Below, piece after piece: positions 1 through 7,861 of a DNA stretch of 21,315 nucleotides. Both the position numbers and the translations under genes were made by a program. The number at the start of each line of letters is the position of its first letter. Position 1 is the stretch's first letter. The stretch comes from JAUWQU01 sp964564285 (GTDB taxonomy: Bacteria > Planctomycetota > Phycisphaerae > SM23-33), in NCBI GenBank assembly GCA_964564285.1, contig CAZMBZ010000046.1, positions 1 through 21,315 on the forward strand. The letters are read 5' to 3'. The notes beneath the pieces were generated by a model, which saw only the letters and a list, made by a program, of their open reading frames with translations, did no database searches and was not told where the DNA came from.

Positions 1-41
1 TGAAGCAATGTGGCTTCCCGGTCCCTGCTCCCTGGCCAACC

Positions 42-1964
42 ATGGACTCGCTGAGTCCCTATGAGGATGATGCGGCAACTGGAAAGGACGCCAACGATCC
101 GCTGCCGGCTGGTGCGCTGCTGCGGGTTGGCCAGGCATGCCTTCGGCTTGGGGGCAGTGTCACCTGCCTTGCTTTTTCACAAGACGGCAAGCTACTGGCT
201 GCGGGTGGCTCGAACCGTCGGGTACGCGTCTGGGACGCAGCCACCGGCCGGCTTGTGGCGGAAAGAACCTTCGATGGATCGGTGTCTCGTCTGGCGGTTG
301 CCCCTGACGGAACGATTGCGGTTATGGGCAAAGAAGTGATCCAAATCTGGAATCCCAATGACAATAGTGTGAAGCTGACCTTTACAGCGGAGAGGAAGCG
401 GTCATTCTCCAACCTTGCTATTTCCCCCGATGGAGCCTTGCTGGCAGCGGGTGATGGTTCTGGACAATACGTCCAGATATACAAGCTGCCTTCAGGAAAG
501 ACGGCGGCTCGCATTGACGGGCTGTATCCTCCCAAGCAAGGCGGATCCATACTGCAAATGAGGTTTCTGCCCAATAATAGGACGCTTCTCTGCCGACCCA
601 CTGGCCGTCGTTTCTGTCTGCTGGATGCGGTAAAGGGTGATTTTTCTGTTCAAGCAGTTCCAGTTGAGGAGTATGGCCACGGCTGGGCAGTGCTGGCGGA
701 TTCGGGAATCGCTAGTGTTGAGAGAGGAACCCTCCTGGTTCGAGATGCTGACGGAACTGTGCGATCAAGTAAGACCATGCCTCAGGAGATGACTGGCCTG
801 ATAGCTGGCACTGGAAAGTTGCTGGTGCTTTACGGACGGGATGGGACAAGACTCTATGACGCCAATACACTGGAGCCCGTCGGCGCGACAATTACAGGCT
901 CGCCAATGGCTCATGACGCTCCTAGCGAAGCGGTGTTGTCATCAGATGGCCGACTGCTCGCTGCGTGCTCGGATTCTGCCGTGCGTCTGTGGGATACCGC
1001 CACGGGTCGGGAACTCCACGCGGGCTCCCCACAGCGAACTTGCCCCAGGATGCTCAAAGGCCCTATCGATGGGCAGATGCTGTACCTTACGGACGAATCT
1101 TGCCGGGATGAGCACGGGTGGTACATCGGTTGCCTGGACATCGGCACGGGCGAAATAACCCGCGTGGTCCCGGCCGGGCCGGACAAAGTCAGTGCAGCGG
1201 CCGTGTCGGGTGATGGCACGGTTCTGGCAACCTACGGCAACTATGCAACTGAATCGCCAATCTCCTCCAGGCAGCGGGGTCGCAGCCTTTATCGCCTTAT
1301 GCTCTGGAACGTCCAGACGGGTCAGCCAATTGGGGAAATCACGCCGACTTATAAGATTAAATGGCTCCGCTTTGACCCCCATAACCCTCGCCTGATTGCC
1401 GGCGACGAGAGCAACGGGTATGAGAATGGCTTCATGAGCGTCTATGACGTTTCGCGGAGACAACTGCTTTACCGCTTGCCGGTAGGCAAGAACACGTCGG
1501 TGGGCAGACGCTGGTCGTTGATGTTCGCCGCGAATCCAACCAGCGCCGCATCCCGCAAGGCTGACGGAATGGTGATGCTGGGGCTGCTGGGAGGCCACGT
1601 GAAGGTCTGGCGCGAGAGTACTGGAATGCGGGCTGAGTATCTAAACCCACTTGTACGGGTTCTGGTGGCCGCCCAGTCGCACAAGTCAAACAGGGTCGCC
1701 ACCTTCTCCGGTGGCGATGCGGGGCTTCCGAGCGGCATCCTGCGGATTTGGGAACCGAGAGGCTGGCATGAGGTGGTCGATGGGAGCGGGACGCACTACC
1801 CAGGACCGATCAGAATGCGCAAGTTGCAGGCGTCGCGCCACAAGGGTGGGTCCTGGGGCTTCACTGCGGCCGCCTTTTCGCCCAAAGACGAGTTTCTCCT
1901 GACCACGCACTATCACAGCAGTTCCATTATCGTTTGGGATTTGGAAGGCAAGCCGCTGGGTTGA
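42..1964 (+). CDS. WD40 beta-propeller protein, probably truncated at both ends
   Basis: A 640-residue WD40 repeat protein, presumably a protein-interaction scaffold; no partner can be named. Repeats carry the usual DG-K-LAA ... V-VWD pattern, for example AFSQDGKLLAAGG with VRVWDAATGRL near residues 43-70, VRLWDTATGREL near 315-326, and a last one ending IIVWDLEGKPLG at the stop. The region DPLPAGALLRVGQACLRLGG before the first blade is typical of planctomycete WD40 proteins (family impression). The frame is open upstream of ATG 42 to the window edge, so the true start and a possible signal peptide may lie outside. The TGA at 1962-1964 is followed in frame by one more WD repeat, so the reading frame looks broken by a nonsense change. 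No enzymatic domain is visible. Confidence 0.85.
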   Translation: MDSLSPYEDDAATGKDANDPLPAGALLRVGQACLRLGGSVTCLAFSQDGKLLAAGGSNRRVRVWDAATGRLVAERTFDGSVSRLAVAPDGTIAVMGKEVIQIWNPNDNSVKLTFTAERKRSFSNLAISPDGALLAAGDGSGQYVQIYKLPSGKTAARIDGLYPPKQGGSILQMRFLPNNRTLLCRPTGRRFCLLDAVKGDFSVQAVPVEEYGHGWAVLADSGIASVERGTLLVRDADGTVRSSKTMPQEMTGLIAGTGKLLVLYGRDGTRLYDANTLEPVGATITGSPMAHDAPSEAVLSSDGRLLAACSDSAVRLWDTATGRELHAGSPQRTCPRMLKGPIDGQMLYLTDESCRDEHGWYIGCLDIGTGEITRVVPAGPDKVSAAAVSGDGTVLATYGNYATESPISSRQRGRSLYRLMLWNVQTGQPIGEITPTYKIKWLRFDPHNPRLIAGDESNGYENGFMSVYDVSRRQLLYRLPVGKNTSVGRRWSLMFAANPTSAASRKADGMVMLGLLGGHVKVWRESTGMRAEYLNPLVRVLVAAQSHKSNRVATFSGGDAGLPSGILRIWEPRGWHEVVDGSGTHYPGPIRMRKLQASRHKGGSWGFTAAAFSPKDEFLLTTHYHSSSIIVWDLEGKPLG

Positions 1965-2129
1965 ATCGCGGGCCATGCCGGGCACGTGAAGCAGATAAGG
2001 TTCGTCGGCGACAAGCTCATCTCCACCAGCGCGGATACGACGTTGTTGGTCTGGGACTGGCCGAAGATCGCCGACTGGTGCCGCCGGCAAGCAAAGAATG
2101 ATAAGGCGGCTACCCGGCCGCATCCATGA
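1965..2129 (+). pseudogene. Severed last WD40 blade, in frame after TGA
   Basis: Directly after the stop at 1962-1964 the same frame continues for 54 codons to TGA 2127-2129. It encodes GHAGHVKQIRFVGDKL, then ISTSADTTLLVWDW and a short polar tail. This is a complete WD repeat with the GH, the TSADTT turn and the terminal VWDW. A CGA to TGA change (Arg to stop) would explain the break, since GRIAGHAGHV is a normal blade junction. No independent start codon or ribosome site precedes it, so separate translation is unlikely. Read-through, a real nonsense mutation or a base error are the three explanations. Confidence 0.75.
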
Positions 2130-2351
2130 AAGAGGGCAGCCGCGCCCATGCTACGAAAGCGGAGCATGCGTGAAGCCTCCTGGTTCCGGGCACTCGCCCA
2201 ATGACGAAACGCCTTGACCGCCTGCGGCGGACTTGTTCGGCTCGATTGGCTTGGCTCGGTTCAGCCAGTAGTCCAGATCGCTGGCCGGCGCGGTGGCAGG
2301 GCCTTTGGGATTTGTCCTCGCATACTGCCGAGGCGTGATTGTGAGGGTTGC
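2130..2351. other. Intergenic region between the WD40 gene and the PAS kinase
   Basis: No convincing + strand gene. A small 4-bp GGGC/GCCC hairpin at 2134-2147 lies just after the WD40 end and has no T-tract, so it is a poor terminator candidate. On the minus strand a frame ending at 2151 reads for about 70 codons with coding-like composition (including ITPRQYARTNPKGP and SDLDYWLNRAKPIEPN), but it has no clear start and no recognised family; it could be a gene remnant. Confidence 0.35.
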
Positions 2352-2379
2352 TTGCCAAAACGCGAAAGTGGTGTAGAAT
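2352..2379 (+). promoter_or_regulatory. Sigma70-like promoter for the PAS kinase
   Basis: TTGCCA at 2352-2357 and TAGAAT at 2374-2379, each five of six to the sigma70 consensus, are separated by 16 bp. The expected transcription start is near 2386, exactly at the GTG start of the kinase, which suggests a leaderless transcript. The TAG within the -10 box (2374-2376) is in frame with the kinase, so translation cannot begin further upstream. Confidence 0.55.
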
Positions 2380-2385
2380 CGTGTT

Positions 2386-4539
2386 GTGGGAACCAATAAA
2401 GATCTAAACGATTTGCAGTCAGCTCTGCGCGAGGCGGAGTTGGCTCTGAGCAGGAACCAGCGGCGTTTCGCCGCGTTCATGGATAATCTCCCCGGCGTGG
2501 CGTTCATGAAGGACGAGGAGGGACGATACCTCTACGCCAACAGGCAGTTTGCCGACATCTTCGGTTGCCAGCCCGAAGATGTGATAGGCAAGACGTCCTT
2601 CGATCTGGTGCCGGAAAGCATAGCCCGGTCTTTGCAAGCAGTAGATGAGGTTGTCTTAAGGGAAGACAAGCCGAAGGAGAGATTCTCGACTTTGCCCGGG
2701 CCAGGGGGTGGCCAGCGTTGGATGGAGATCCGCTTTCCGATCAAAGAAGCCGCCGACAAGCCGCCGATCCTCGGGGTTGTGAGCTTGGATGTCACAAAGC
2801 ACAAGCAGACCGAAGATGCGCTCCGCGAAAGCGAGGAGAAATACCGGCTGTTGGTCGAGAGCGCCGACGAACCCATCTTTACAGTGGATGCTGATGGCAG
2901 ATACCTTTTCATCAACGGCACCGCCGCCGAGCGGATAGGGAAGAAGCCGGCGGATCTTGTTGGAAAGACCGTATGGGATGTGTTTCCCAAGGACCTCGCG
3001 GATAGACATATCCGGAACATTCGAGCGGTGATAAGTTCCGGGAAGGCAGGAATTATTGAGGACCGTACGGTAATTCAAGGGCAATCGAGGTGGTATCGAA
3101 CGAGTCTTAGTCCTGTTCGCAACCATGCCAACAAGGTCGTCTCCGCGCTGGTCATTGCTCGCGATGTCACCGAGCAAAAAGGGGCGGAATTTGCCGTACA
3201 GAAGAGCGAGGAACTCTTCAGACTTACTTTCGAAAACGCCATAGACGCCATCTTCTGGGCCGACGCCAAAACCGGAACGATCATCAACTGCAACAAGGCC
3301 GCAGAAGACCTGATGGAATGCCCCAAGGCGGAACTCATAGGCCGGCATTTCTCTTCCATGCATCCGCCCGAGGAGAAGGGCAAGCACACCAAAAGCATAT
3401 ATGAATCAGCCAAGGGTTCGGGAACTTCGCACGTACAAGGCAAAGTCCTGACCCGGTCAGGCAAGATTGTCCCCGTCGACATTGCAGCCTCGCTGGTCGT
3501 AGCTGGCCCGGAACGGATAGTCCAGGGCATTTTTCGCGATCTCAGCGAGATCAACCAGGCGCGGAATGCCGTGCGGCTCAGCCAGCAGCGGCTCCAAACG
3601 GTGGTGTCCAACGCGCCCATCGTGCTTCTTCTGGCCGACACCGATGGCGTTATCCAGTTTGCCGACGGCAGGGCACTGGCCTCGCTGGACAGCATGGGCG
3701 AGAGACTTGTCGGACAGAGAATCCACAACATCTGCCATGACAACCAGGCCATAGTGCAGAGCATTCAGGCCGCGTTGGCGGGGCAGGACTCCTTGACCTC
3801 CTGCGAGATGGCCGGGCGAGTCTTCAATATGCGAATGTCGCCCCTGAGAGACAGGAAAGAAAATGTCATCGGCCTGGTTGGCGTGGCCTCGGATATTACC
3901 GCTCGCCGAAAGGCCGAGCATGACCTCGATGCCGCCCGACTCAAGCTTATGCTTATTCGCGAAGAGGAACAAAGACGCTTGGCTCGCGAGTTGCACGATT
4001 CCGTTGGCCAGCAAATTGTGGCGATGAAGCTGTCCTTCGCTTCGGCGGGCCTGACCAAACAGGCTCATCAATGCGCCGAACTCATCCAGGAGGTCCGCCA
4101 ACTATGCTACGGTCTGTACCCGCCGTTGCTGGAGGCACTGGGACTCGTGTCCGCACTCAACAAGCTAGGCCGGGCTTGCGAGCCAGCCATCTGCTTCGGT
4201 CTGGAATATCCCCCGGAATTGGAAAATGCGCGATTCTCGCCCGAAAGGGAAATCGCGATTTTTCGCATTGCCCAGGAGGCCACCAGTAACGCGATGCGAC
4301 ACGGTAAGGGCAAGACGGTCAAAATCAGCCTGGCCAGGCAGGACGGTCAGATAATGATGACGGTTGTCGACGATGGCTGTGGCTTTGACGTAGCCGAGCA
4401 TGAAGGCAAAGGCCTCGGCCTCCAGGCCATGGTTGACAGAGTCCGCTCCGTGGGCGGCACGTTCGACATTTCTTCCAAGCCAGGCCGGACCGTAATCAGT
4501 GTTGGCGTTCCTCTGGACCACGCCCCCGATGCCCTGTAG
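2386..4539 (+). CDS. Soluble multi-PAS sensor histidine kinase (NarL/DegS type)
   Basis: A 717-residue histidine kinase that would autophosphorylate and pass phosphate to a LuxR-type response regulator not present here. After a short N-terminal coiled coil come four PAS domains at about 25-140, 145-265, 268-390 and 395-510. Then a HisKA_3 dimerisation domain with EEEQRRLARELHDSVGQ, phospho-acceptor His537, and a HATPase domain with N box QEATSNAMRHG (Asn635), DDGCGFD at 662-668 and GKGLGLQAM at 674-682. No membrane segment or signal peptide is seen, so the sensor should be cytoplasmic. GTG 2386 is the only plausible start giving the whole N-terminus; no Shine-Dalgarno is visible. The PAS ligands (heme, flavin, small molecule) cannot be told from the sequence. 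Confidence 0.93.
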   Translation: MGTNKDLNDLQSALREAELALSRNQRRFAAFMDNLPGVAFMKDEEGRYLYANRQFADIFGCQPEDVIGKTSFDLVPESIARSLQAVDEVVLREDKPKERFSTLPGPGGGQRWMEIRFPIKEAADKPPILGVVSLDVTKHKQTEDALRESEEKYRLLVESADEPIFTVDADGRYLFINGTAAERIGKKPADLVGKTVWDVFPKDLADRHIRNIRAVISSGKAGIIEDRTVIQGQSRWYRTSLSPVRNHANKVVSALVIARDVTEQKGAEFAVQKSEELFRLTFENAIDAIFWADAKTGTIINCNKAAEDLMECPKAELIGRHFSSMHPPEEKGKHTKSIYESAKGSGTSHVQGKVLTRSGKIVPVDIAASLVVAGPERIVQGIFRDLSEINQARNAVRLSQQRLQTVVSNAPIVLLLADTDGVIQFADGRALASLDSMGERLVGQRIHNICHDNQAIVQSIQAALAGQDSLTSCEMAGRVFNMRMSPLRDRKENVIGLVGVASDITARRKAEHDLDAARLKLMLIREEEQRRLARELHDSVGQQIVAMKLSFASAGLTKQAHQCAELIQEVRQLCYGLYPPLLEALGLVSALNKLGRACEPAICFGLEYPPELENARFSPEREIAIFRIAQEATSNAMRHGKGKTVKISLARQDGQIMMTVVDDGCGFDVAEHEGKGLGLQAMVDRVRSVGGTFDISSKPGRTVISVGVPLDHAPDAL

Positions 4540-4641
4540 ACTGCTCGGTTCGCGGATAATAATAATGATGACGATGAAGAAGTCCGCAATAAATATTGAA
4601 AGCTTCAGCATAAGCCGATAAGCCTATGCGGAGCAAAATCT
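4540..4641. other. Short AT-richer spacer before tRNA-Leu
   Basis: Contains a trinucleotide-like run (ATAATAATAATGATGACGATG near 4555-4576 in pieces) and no gene. No strong terminator or promoter is visible. Confidence 0.4.
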
Positions 4642-4725
4642 GGCCTGGTGGCGGAACTGGCAGACGCTGGGGACTTAAAATCCCTTGCCCTTCGGGGTGT
4701 GCGGGTTCGAATCCCGCCCGGGCCA
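4642..4725 (+). tRNA. tRNA-Leu (anticodon UAA)
   Basis: An 84-nt class II tRNA. The acceptor arms are GGCCTGG (4642-4648) and CCGGGCC (4718-4724), with discriminator A at 4725. The D region reads TGGCGGAACTGGCAGACGC as usual for tRNA-Leu. The anticodon stem is GGGGA/TCCCT with loop CTTAAAA, giving anticodon TAA at 4676-4678, which reads UUA. A long variable arm with a GCCC-TTC-GGGG core follows, then the T arm GCGGG-TTCGAAT-CCCGC. The 3' CCA is not encoded. It is convergent with the TPR gene, 45 bp away. Confidence 0.95.
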
Positions 4726-4770
4726 ATTGCGGGATGGATTGCCCGGAATGCTGCGCGTTGTGGAAGGTCG

Positions 4771-6215
4771 CTACTTTGACGTTGCCCGGGTCTTGGCGAC
4801 GGCTAGCAGAGCTCTCGCCGAGGAATCCTGGGGGTGCTGGTCCAGGTAAGCTCGCAGCCTCCGGGCTGCCTCGTCGGTTCGGCCTCGGTGGAGCAGCAGG
4901 CGGGCCAGGTACAGCGAGGCGAGCGCTGCGGTAGGCGACTTCTGCCGCATGGCATGGCCGTAGAGCGTTTCCGCTTCGGCCCAGTCCTTTGCTTTCTCAG
5001 CCAGGTGTCCAGCCCAGAGATACACGCCGGCATCGGCTTGGCCTTGCTCGATCAGTCCCCGCAGGGCCGTGCGGGCGTCGGCCAACTCGCCAAGGCGAAG
5101 CGCCAGCCTGGTCGCCACGATTCCCATATCCAGCGTGCGGGATTTGTCGGGCACCAGCTTCAGCCACTTGCCGAGAATGTCATCCTTCTGGCCCGCGTCC
5201 GCCGCTCGGATCAGCAGGCCCATCAGTCTTGCATCTGCCGACGCGGACTTCGCCAGCGGACCGGCGAGAAGAGACTGCCCGTGCCTGAAGGCCGTGTACC
5301 AGTCGCCCGCAATTACCAGGGCGGCAACGAATCGCCGATGCTTGGTCAGGTCGTTCGGATCGCACAGGAGGCACGCCTCCAGGGCCGCGATTGCGTCGGC
5401 CTGTTTGTCGGCCCGGTCGGACACAAACGCTCGCTGGCGCCAGAGTTCGGGATCGGCGGGGTTGGATCTGAGCAGCACATCGACGGCCTGGCCGGCGGCG
5501 AGATGGTCCTTCTGGTCGATTCGCACGGCCAGGTCGAGCCTGCGAAATCGCATGTCTGACGGGAATCGCTCGATCGCCTTTTCGATGAGCAACTCGCACA
5601 GGCGGACATCCTCATGGCGCTGCGCCACCTGGGCGTACAGCAGCAGCGTGTCCGCATCGCACGAGTCGGTCACGACGAACCGCCCGAGCAACTCGGCAGC
5701 CTTGCCCCATTTGTTTTGCCTGGCATAGACCTGCGCCAGGCCGAGCCCGGCCTGGGATAGNNNNNNNNNNNNNNNNNNNNNNNNNNNNNNNNNNNNNNNN
5801 NNNNNNNNNNNNNNNNNNNNNNNNNNNNNNNNNNNNNNNNNNNNNNNNNNNNNNNNNNNNCCCATTTGTTTTGCCTGGCATAGACCTGCGCCAGGCCGAG
5901 CCCGGCCTGGGATAGCTTCGGATCCATTCGCAGGGCCGCCTGGTAGGCAGCGATGGCGGCGGGGAGTTTTGATTGCTGGACATTCGCGTGGCCGATGAGC
6001 AGTTGGCGCAGGGCATGGTCAGCGCCCTGGTAGGCGGTGAGCTGATTAAGTGCCTCCGCGGGCTGGCCCTGGCGAAGGAGTTCCTGCGCGCCGGTGAGAA
6101 TCTTGGCGAGTTCCTCGGACACCTGGCGGGGTTTATCTTGAGCCCAGACCGCGCCGGCAGAGGCCAGGCATAGGACAGCAGTCAAAACGGCGGGGCGTAT
6201 TTTTCGCATTCCCAT
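4771..6215 (-). CDS. Exported TPR protein of the TonB operon (split by an assembly gap)
   Basis: The last gene of the TonB operon, encoding a periplasmic tetratricopeptide protein. The N-terminus (from ATG 6215) has a signal peptide, MGMRKIRPAV then LTAVLCLASAGAVWA, with likely cleavage before QDKP. Helical TPR-type pairs follow throughout, such as ALNQLTAYQGADHALRQLL and AAIAAYQAALRMDP. The 100 N at 5761-5860 and one copy of the flanking 55-bp repeat break the frame; removing these 155 bp joins both halves in one frame and gives about 429 residues. The start is 3 bp from the tonB stop. TPR proteins close TonB2/TtpC operons in other bacteria, where they are thought to assist the complex; the exact role here is inference. 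Confidence 0.85.
5706..5760 (+). repeat. 55-bp direct repeat, left copy (contig-end overlap)
   Basis: Identical over 55 bp to 5861-5915 on the other side of the N run, and coding for the same residues (LSQAGLGLAQVYARQNKW on the minus strand). Most simply the two contig ends overlap by one assembly k-mer. Confidence 0.9.
5761..5860. other. Assembly gap of exactly 100 N
   Basis: One hundred N inside the TPR gene. The round length suggests a default gap of unknown size. The identical 55-bp flanks suggest the true gap is zero. Confidence 0.95.
5861..5915 (+). repeat. 55-bp direct repeat, right copy (contig-end overlap)
   Basis: Exact copy of 5706-5760. Dropping one copy together with the N run restores a continuous TPR frame. 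Confidence 0.9.
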
Positions 6216-6218
6216 GGC

Positions 6219-6977
6219 CTACTCCACGTTCCAGACGAGATTGAGGAAGACCACCGCGGGTACGCTTTTGCCTTCCCGCATGGCGGGGCGGAAGCTCAGC
6301 GTGCGGCCTACACGGCCGGCGGCATGTTCGAAGATTCCCGCGGGTTGACTGGTGACAACCTGGACGTTCGTAACCCGGCCGAGGGCGTCGATGGTCAGGC
6401 GGATCTGTGTTTTGCCTGTGACTCCGCGTGCCAGCGCCCGTCGCGGATAGTAGTCCGACAGGTCCGGTCGGCTCATCAGCATCGGGCGTCGCGTGGGGGT
6501 GGGTTTGGCGGGCTTCTGGATAGTCGATCCGCCGGGCGTACCGGTCGAGATTGTGGCTGGCTGAAGTACGAGCGGCGCGGCGGATTCCGCCTCGAATGCG
6601 GGTACGTCCATCATGGAATGCAGGGACGGCTCGATGGGTGCGGGCACGTCGAACGGCAGCGTTGGCATGGCGATCATGGGCTGCGGTAGCGCGGGCAGCA
6701 TTGGCTCGGGCGGGACTTCCATTACGGGCGTCTCGGCGGGCATTTCGGGCTCGGTGGGCTCGATGGGTTCCGGCTCTGGCTCCACGACGGAAAGCGGTAT
6801 GGCTCGGACTGTCTGCCTGACATCCGAGTGATGCCGATCCGCCCAGCTAACCAGCAGCAGAACGATCCCCGCGTTTAGCCCGAGCGTCAGCGCCAGGCTG
6901 ATTCCATGGCGCAGCGGCACGGCGTCGAGCAGGCTGCGTTTGATGTTGTTGGCGTTAGCTGGCATACGGATTTCCAT
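6219..6977 (-). CDS. tonB: Energy transducer TonB
   Basis: A 252-residue TonB that carries proton-motive energy from ExbB/ExbD to the outer-membrane receptor. There is a short cytoplasmic N-terminus, one membrane anchor at about 26-45 (ISLALTLGLNAGIVLLLVSW), a periplasmic Pro/Glu-rich linker at about 62-150 with many PEP/PEPE steps, and a C-terminal TonB domain at about 172-252 (DYYPRRALARGVTGK, then a beta strand TQIRLTIDALGRVTNVQVV, then LSFRPAMREGKSVPA). It begins 9 bp after the exbD stop; ATG 6965 (Met5) is an alternative start. The gene sits directly before the TPR gene. The family call is firm. The pairing with the upstream receptor is inferred from synteny. Confidence 0.92.
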   Translation of the reverse strand: MEIRMPANANNIKRSLLDAVPLRHGISLALTLGLNAGIVLLLVSWADRHHSDVRQTVRAIPLSVVEPEPEPIEPTEPEMPAETPVMEVPPEPMLPALPQPMIAMPTLPFDVPAPIEPSLHSMMDVPAFEAESAAPLVLQPATISTGTPGGSTIQKPAKPTPTRRPMLMSRPDLSDYYPRRALARGVTGKTQIRLTIDALGRVTNVQVVTSQPAGIFEHAAGRVGRTLSFRPAMREGKSVPAVVFLNLVWNVE

Positions 6978-6986
6978 GTATCAGCG

Positions 6987-7397
6987 TCATCTGGCGATGG
7001 CGGCGATGTCCACGCTGTCAGCGCCCGCGGCCTTGCAGGTATCCAGAACTCGCAGCAGCAGGGCGGTGGTCACCTCGCGGTCCGCCTGTATCACCACGCG
7101 TTTGGCCTGAATGTCTCTAAGCGCCTCGGCGATAGGTCCATCCTCGTTTGGTGCGATGGTCTGGCCGGCGACATGCACCGTGCCCAGTTTCGTGATGGCG
7201 ACGGGCAGATAGCGCGTAGTGATGTGCTCGGCGGAGCTGCTCTCCGGGCGGTTTACCGTTACCCCGGCATCCTGCACGAAGCTCGTCGATACGATGTAGA
7301 AGATCAGCAGGATAAACACCATGTCGATCAGCGGAGCCATCTCGATAGTCGCCCCGGACCCGCCTCCCCGTCGTCCTGTCAGAACTCCGCGTCGCAT
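6987..7397 (-). CDS. exbD: ExbD/TolR proton-channel subunit
   Basis: A 136-residue ExbD, the inner-membrane partner of ExbB. A basic cytoplasmic N-terminus (MRRGVLTGRRGGG) leads into one membrane helix, MAPLIDMVFILLIFYIVS, at about 20-37. It carries the conserved protonatable Asp25 in PLIDMVF. The periplasmic domain ends with the typical VVIQADREVTTALLLRVLD. The start overlaps the exbB stop by one base (TAATG), so translation is probably coupled. The length is normal for the family. Confidence 0.93.
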   Translation of the reverse strand: MRRGVLTGRRGGGSGATIEMAPLIDMVFILLIFYIVSTSFVQDAGVTVNRPESSSAEHITTRYLPVAITKLGTVHVAGQTIAPNEDGPIAEALRDIQAKRVVIQADREVTTALLLRVLDTCKAAGADSVDIAAIAR

Positions 7398-7861
7398 TAT
7401 TCGCCCTCTCCGGCCTGCGAGCGGGCCTCGCGCCTCATCGATGTGAGTTTCGCCAGGCGGCTAAGGAGAAGCTGTTCCCCGAGCAGGCCGCACGCGGCGA
7501 TGGCGAGCCCGTACTGCGTTGTCCGCAGCGCCTTGTATATGCCCCGGCTCATCTCGGTTACGTAGCCACCCATGACGATGCTCTCGAACGTCTCGACAAT
7601 GCCGGTTACCGTGCCCAGCAGGCCAAGCAGAGGAGCCACCATCACACAGGCGCGAATCATTCCCATGCGCCGCAGCCCAGCCCACTCCATCTGCTCTGGC
7701 CTGTCGGTGTCTCCAGTAAGCAGGCCTCGGCGGATCGACCGCATCATGGCTTCCGAGGCAAGGATCCGCTCGGCGATCAGGAAGCACAGCACAGCCGAGA
7801 CCGCGCCGAGCGCGACCATTGTGAACCCTCCGCCTGTAAACCATGCCCAGAGATTTGTCAT
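7397..7861 (-). CDS. exbB: ExbB-like MotA/TolQ/ExbB proton-channel protein (short)
   Basis: A 154-residue ExbB/TolQ-type channel protein. A first membrane helix lies at about 12-30 (FTMVALGAVSAVLCFLIAE). The conserved core APLLGLLGTVTGIVETFESI lies at about 76-95, and a third helix near 115-133 (TQYGLAIAACGLLGEQLLL). It is shorter than E. coli ExbB and lacks a large cytoplasmic loop, as is usual for the ExbB2 subunit of TonB2-type systems. It overlaps the TtpC-like gene by 4 bp (ATGA) and exbD by 1 bp. It is the second ExbB-family gene in the operon. Confidence 0.92.
   Translation of the reverse strand: MTNLWAWFTGGGFTMVALGAVSAVLCFLIAERILASEAMMRSIRRGLLTGDTDRPEQMEWAGLRRMGMIRACVMVAPLLGLLGTVTGIVETFESIVMGGYVTEMSRGIYKALRTTQYGLAIAACGLLGEQLLLSRLAKLTSMRREARSQAGEGE

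Noticed and set aside
1962..1964. TGA recoded as an amino acid in this organism
   Set aside because: Other intact genes here end in TGA at natural family C-termini, for example exbD, the receptor and the ATPase at 10937. A standard code with a local nonsense change or base error fits better.
5706..5915. A true tandem duplication within the TPR gene
   Set aside because: The copies are identical to the base, sit exactly at both edges of a 100-N run, and keeping both breaks the reading frame. A contig overlap is simpler.
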